Shown here: positions 21,104 through 23,818 of the stretch, piece by piece | Numbering within the stretch: the first letter of the stretch is position 1 | Layout of the letters: every line of letters starts with the position of its first letter | Source: a virus | Direction: 5' to 3' (one strand) | Length of the DNA stretch: 23,818 nt | Virus record (IMG/VR): IMGVR_UViG_3300030519_000313 | Location: 1 to 23,818 of that record | Notes under the pieces: generated by a model | Told to the model about the DNA's origin: nothing | The model's database searches: none | Seen by the model: only the letters and a program-made list of their open reading frames with translations | Position numbers and translations under genes: made by a program

Positions 21104-21347
21104 TGCGACACCCCGGCGATACCAAAGAGTGCTCTCGGTTAAGATCGTTGTCCAGTATGAGTTTTCGCCGTTTTGTGTTGTGTTTTGTAGTGCCGAAACG
21201 GGGGATTCTTGATTGTTTGTTTTTGTTTAAATTTTAAAATCACTTTTTTACACAATGCCAAGGCAGTTGGTGGGGGAGACAAAGAGAATCGCCCCGCCCT
21301 CAGATTTTCGAGAGGACGGGGCGACGGGGACGGGGATGGGAGGAGGA
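21104..21347 (-). promoter_or_regulatory. AT-rich leader between the DnaB gene and the downstream operon
   Basis: A 244-base gap without a supported gene, much richer in A+T than the rest of the window, especially 21170-21255 (minus strand rich in AAAAC and ACAAA runs). A weak promoter could be TTGTGT (21250-21255) and TTTAAA (21226-21231) with an 18-bp spacer, reading leftward. ATTTTAAAAT (21231-21240) is a 10-bp palindrome. Next to the helicase gene, the stretch may hold the promoter of the following genes, or an AT-rich unwinding or regulatory site. No iterons are seen here. Confidence 0.4.
21290..21323 (-). terminator. Hairpin after the DnaB gene
   Basis: CGCCCCG (21290-21296) pairs with CGGGGCG (21317-21323). 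After one mismatch, CCTC (21298-21301) pairs with GAGG (21312-21315) around a 10-base loop. It lies 25 bases past the DnaB stop on the minus strand and is followed by a moderately T-rich ATTCTCTTTGTCTC. Likely a terminator that separates the replication genes from the next operon. Confidence 0.55.
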
Positions 21348-22730
21348 CTAAAGCTGGAGACCCCTCTGTGACCCTCGGGAGTGGGCCTGGCCATCGCTTT
21401 CGGTTTCCCGTTCGATCTGCCGGAGGCGATTGAAGGCCCCTCGGAATTCCAGTTCCTGTTTCCAGCCGCTGGGGCCCGAGCGGTTTTTGGCCGACTTGAC
21501 GTAGACCACCTTGGATTCAGCCTGTTCCTCCTGGGCGGCCTGTTCCTTGTCCCAGAGCATCCAGACCGCGTTGGCGTCTTCTTCCCAGGCCCCGGACTCC
21601 TTCAGGTCGGACAGCTTGGGCTCTCCTTCGGCGCCCTGCCGGTTGAGCTGGATCAGCGGGATGATGCAGATTCGCAGCTCCTGGGCGAGTTTCTTGATGC
21701 TCCGGGACAGGTGGGTCCAGCAAGCCGCGTCGTTGACGCCCTTCCCGAGGATCGGCTTGGCGATCAGCAGGACGTGGTCGATCCAGACGGAGGTCGCGCC
21801 GTGAACCCGCACCGCATCCCGGATGGCCGCCTCGACCATGGACCAGGACACCCCCGAGGGATGGCACCACGTCGTGATCCGGTCCAGAGTGTCGGCCTGG
21901 GCACAGATCGAGGTCACGCTGGAATCCTTCCAGGCGCCGGCCCGGAAGACCTTGTAGCCCTCCAGGGTCTGCCATGCCGCCATGCGGGCGTCGATTTCAT
22001 CCTCGTCCATTTCGAGCGAGATCAGGAACGGATGGCCTCCCATCTGGGCCGTCCTCCACACCCCCTGGACGGCGAGGGCCGACTTGCCGACGCCAGGCCG
22101 GGCCCCGACCGTGATGACGTGGCCGGCGGCAGCCTCCACCGCGTCGTCCATCCGGGGCACCCCGAAGTGGGCCAGCTTTCCGCCCGCCGTCGCACAGCGG
22201 AAGGCTTCACCGGAGACGATCCGATCCATCAGGACGGTCCCTCGCCGGATCTTGATGGCCGACGCACCGCTGGAGAGATTCGAGAGCTGGGTGGCCAGGG
22301 ACGAGATAGCATCCCCGACCGGATCGGCGAAGTCCTGGGCCCGGCGGATTGCCTCGGCGCCCAGCTTGATCAGTTCCCGGCCCCGCCAGAGGTTCGCCAG
22401 CCGCTCCACCAGCACCATCGGCCGGGCGACATCCTCGCCGCCCAGGATTTCGATCACACCAGAGAACCCGCCGACCCGCCCAAGGGTTCCCTGGGCCTCC
22501 AGCGTTGCCTTGATCGAGAGTGAGTTGATGTCTGCGGCATCGGCATAGAGGGCCTTGATGGCATTGCAGACGGCCTTGTTGACGGGGTGACTGAAATACT
22601 CCGGCTGCATCGCCAGGACGGCATGGTGGGCGTCGGCGTTGTCCGAGCCGGGGTCTAGGATTCCGGCCGCCCCCAGGGTTGCGAGGAGGGTCTTTTCGGC
22701 TTCGATGTCTTCAGGAACGATGATCGGCAT
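21348..22730 (-). CDS. DnaB-like replicative helicase
   Basis: A 460-residue hexameric 5'-3' DNA helicase that would drive the phage replication fork. An N-terminal DnaB domain (about 5-110) with SLSIKATLEAQG is followed by a linker and a RecA-like ATPase. Walker A is GARPGVGKS (209-217); the Walker B aspartate is D318 in ATSVWIDHV (usually VIDYLQL in DnaB); IIPLIQLNR is the helicase H3-type segment with the sensor. Length matches bacterial and phage DnaB. The start has a strong AAGGA site. The gene follows directly after the replication protein (11-base gap), forming the usual loader-helicase pair. Confidence 0.93.
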   Translation of the reverse strand: MPIIVPEDIEAEKTLLATLGAAGILDPGSDNADAHHAVLAMQPEYFSHPVNKAVCNAIKALYADAADINSLSIKATLEAQGTLGRVGGFSGVIEILGGEDVARPMVLVERLANLWRGRELIKLGAEAIRRAQDFADPVGDAISSLATQLSNLSSGASAIKIRRGTVLMDRIVSGEAFRCATAGGKLAHFGVPRMDDAVEAAAGHVITVGARPGVGKSALAVQGVWRTAQMGGHPFLISLEMDEDEIDARMAAWQTLEGYKVFRAGAWKDSSVTSICAQADTLDRITTWCHPSGVSWSMVEAAIRDAVRVHGATSVWIDHVLLIAKPILGKGVNDAACWTHLSRSIKKLAQELRICIIPLIQLNRQGAEGEPKLSDLKESGAWEEDANAVWMLWDKEQAAQEEQAESKVVYVKSAKNRSGPSGWKQELEFRGAFNRLRQIERETESDGQAHSRGSQRGLQL

Positions 22731-22741
22731 TGATTTTCCTT

Positions 22742-23677
22742 TCAGGCTGATTCGATGGTGGGCTCAGGGCCCGGAGGTGGAGTGGTGGCTTGCTTCTGGC
22801 GGACATGCCAGAGCAAGATCGCGTCTGGCAACCAGTTCGCGCCCTCGCCATTGGATTGGTTCTCCTGCTTGCCGAAGTAGTACTGCGGAGCCTTGGTCTG
22901 CTTGGGTTTCCGGGCGAGATACATTTTCCAAGCTTCAACCAGGATGGTTCCGTCGAGTTTGGGGTGATCCTTCAGAATTTGGGTGATGCGCTGGGCCACC
23001 TTGCCGGGATCGACCGTGATCAGGCGCCCGTCACGATCCTCCGCCGGGGTGCATTTGGCGACTTCGTTGGTGGCCGTGGAGACCTCCAGGGAGTAGGCAA
23101 CGAAGGGATCGACGTTGGTTGCCTCGGGCTTGGGCGTCCTCGGCTTCCTGGATCCCTTGCCCTTCCCCTTCGACTCCCCACCCGAACCCGAAGGGGTAGG
23201 GGTAGTTATCTCTTTTAGAGTTTGAGTTTGAGTTTGAGAGACGGGCGTGATGTCCCCCATTTCGGGGTAGTTTTCCGCCCCCATTTCGGGGTCGTGTCCA
23301 CTGTCCGTATCATGGTCATGACCATCCCCCATTTCGGGGTCTGATTCATTTCCGTTTATCCTTGCAACAACTACCTTTCGTTGATATTTGGCGGCCTGTC
23401 TTTCGAGCCGTTCTGACCTCCAGCATTTGGCCGAATCATCCCAGGTGAAGAAGGTAGGAAACCACAGAACGTCATGCCTTACTTTGCGAACATCTGTCCT
23501 GGATCTCCGGCCGATCTCCACCGGATCTCCGGGCAATCTCCCGCCCATCTCCGAGCAAACTATCCAGTATCTAACTAGCCGACCAAACTGGTCGTCATTC
23601 AGAGCGGCGATGTCAACGTCACCCAGAACCTCCCGGCAGTAGAGGGCGAGGAACGGGCCAAGGGCGCGGGTGGACAT
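22742..23677 (-). CDS. Phage replication protein with iteron-like repeats, probable initiator or helicase loader
   Basis: A 311-residue protein. The N-terminal domain (1-100; FLALYCREVLGDVDIAALNDDQFGRLVRYWIVCSEMGG, then a WFPTFFTWDD stretch) resembles the YdaU/DUF1376-like replication domain of phages. Residues 113-144 are four repeats of eight residues (DPEMGDGH, DHDTDSGH, DPEMGAEN, YPEMGDIT), encoded by 24-bp DNA repeats. A low-complexity linker (QTQTQT, GKGKGSRKPRTPK) leads to a C-terminal helical domain (about 190-300). Directly upstream of the DnaB gene, it probably recognises the origin and loads the helicase, as O and P do in lambda. The start at 23677 has a GAGG site. Exact family is moderately certain. 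Confidence 0.75.
   Translation of the reverse strand: MSTRALGPFLALYCREVLGDVDIAALNDDQFGRLVRYWIVCSEMGGRLPGDPVEIGRRSRTDVRKVRHDVLWFPTFFTWDDSAKCWRSERLERQAAKYQRKVVVARINGNESDPEMGDGHDHDTDSGHDPEMGAENYPEMGDITPVSQTQTQTLKEITTPTPSGSGGESKGKGKGSRKPRTPKPEATNVDPFVAYSLEVSTATNEVAKCTPAEDRDGRLITVDPGKVAQRITQILKDHPKLDGTILVEAWKMYLARKPKQTKAPQYYFGKQENQSNGEGANWLPDAILLWHVRQKQATTPPPGPEPTIESA
23213..23240. repeat. TTTGAG tandem repeats, possible unwinding element
   Basis: TTTGAG occurs three times in a row (23221-23226, 23227-23232, 23233-23238), preceded by TTTTAGAG (23213-23220). It encodes the QTQTQTLKE part of the replication protein. It lies close to the 24-bp repeats and is far more AT-rich than its surroundings, as the AT-rich tract beside lambda iterons is. 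Confidence 0.5.
23246..23341. repeat. Four 24-bp tandem units, candidate origin iterons
   Basis: CCCCCATTTCGGGGT is found exactly at 23254-23268, 23278-23292 and 23326-23340. Spacing is 24 and 48 bp, so the whole array is four 24-bp units (96 bp) with the unit at about 23294-23317 degenerate. Each exact unit contains CCCC/GGGG arms around ATTTC. It is inside the replication gene and beside an AT-rich tract, a layout like the lambda origin. Confidence 0.6.
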
Positions 23678-23680
23678 AAA

Positions 23681-23818
23681 TTAGCCTCGGAAGTATTCAT
23701 CAGCCGCAGCCATGGCGGCCTCAGCGGAATGGAAATTTTCAGCGTCGAAATATGTGTTTCCATCCGCATCGGGGCCCAGGAACCGCCAGCCGGAGCAATC
23801 CTTGGCGAGGTAGACGTT
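23681..23818 (-). CDS. Partial gene cut by the window edge
   Basis: The C-terminal 45 residues and TAA stop of a minus-strand gene running off the right edge. The visible part (VYLAKDCSGWRFLGPDADGNTYFDAENFHSAEAAMAAADEYF) looks like a small domain with strands followed by a helix rich in alanine. It ends three bases before the replication protein start, whose ribosome site lies inside its last codons, so it belongs to the same transcript. No family recognised. Confidence 0.6.
   Translation of the reverse strand, partial: NVYLAKDCSGWRFLGPDADGNTYFDAENFHSAEAAMAAADEYFRG

Noticed and set aside
21381-22523. Plus-strand frame of 380 codons opposite DnaB
   Set aside because: DnaB has a Walker A motif, correct length and ribosome site; the other frame is shadow.

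Overview
The window is a GC-rich stretch of a temperate tailed-phage genome, most likely an integrated prophage or a phage contig. It carries a tyrosine integrase, a DnaB-type helicase with a replication protein, a large terminase, a portal, a MuF-like head protein, two DNA methyltransferases, and long runs of short overlapping genes. The host cannot be named from the sequence. High GC, GGAG-type ribosome binding sites and ATG/GTG/TTG starts only suggest a GC-rich bacterium. No rRNA, tRNA, CRISPR array or insertion sequence was seen.

Layout. Positions 1-1104 (minus strand) hold the integrase, whose stop codon is the first base of the window. From 1212 to 6160 a plus-strand cassette carries small phage proteins, a C5-cytosine methyltransferase, an ExoX-like DEDDh exonuclease and a helix-turn-helix protein. 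It ends in a cluster of strong hairpins at 6192-6343. A small switch-like region follows (6348-6961): one minus-strand gene and one plus-strand ribbon-helix-helix gene diverge from an AT-rich spacer containing a perfect inverted repeat. From 23818 leftward to 6963 everything is on the minus strand. In transcription order this is a partial gene, a replication protein, DnaB helicase, an AT-rich leader, a Ref-like nuclease, a ParB-methyltransferase fusion, small genes, a putative small terminase, twelve mostly unknown genes, the large terminase, portal, MuF-like head protein and two small genes.

How it fits together. The right end looks like the replication module. The replication gene contains four 24-bp tandem units (23246-23341) beside a TTTGAG-repeat tract, an arrangement like the phage lambda origin inside gene O. 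The minus-strand block is knit together by many stop/start overlaps of the ATGA type, so it probably works as one or two long polycistrons. The two methyltransferases have no visible partner restriction enzyme and may protect the phage DNA.

Most notable points: the iteron-like array inside the replication gene; two identical 19-bp palindromes 32 bp apart at 3873-3923; a shared operator-like motif at 1170-1189 and 4924-4942, the second just ahead of a helix-turn-helix gene; and a morphogenesis block that stops after the MuF-like gene with no capsid, tail or lysis genes in view.
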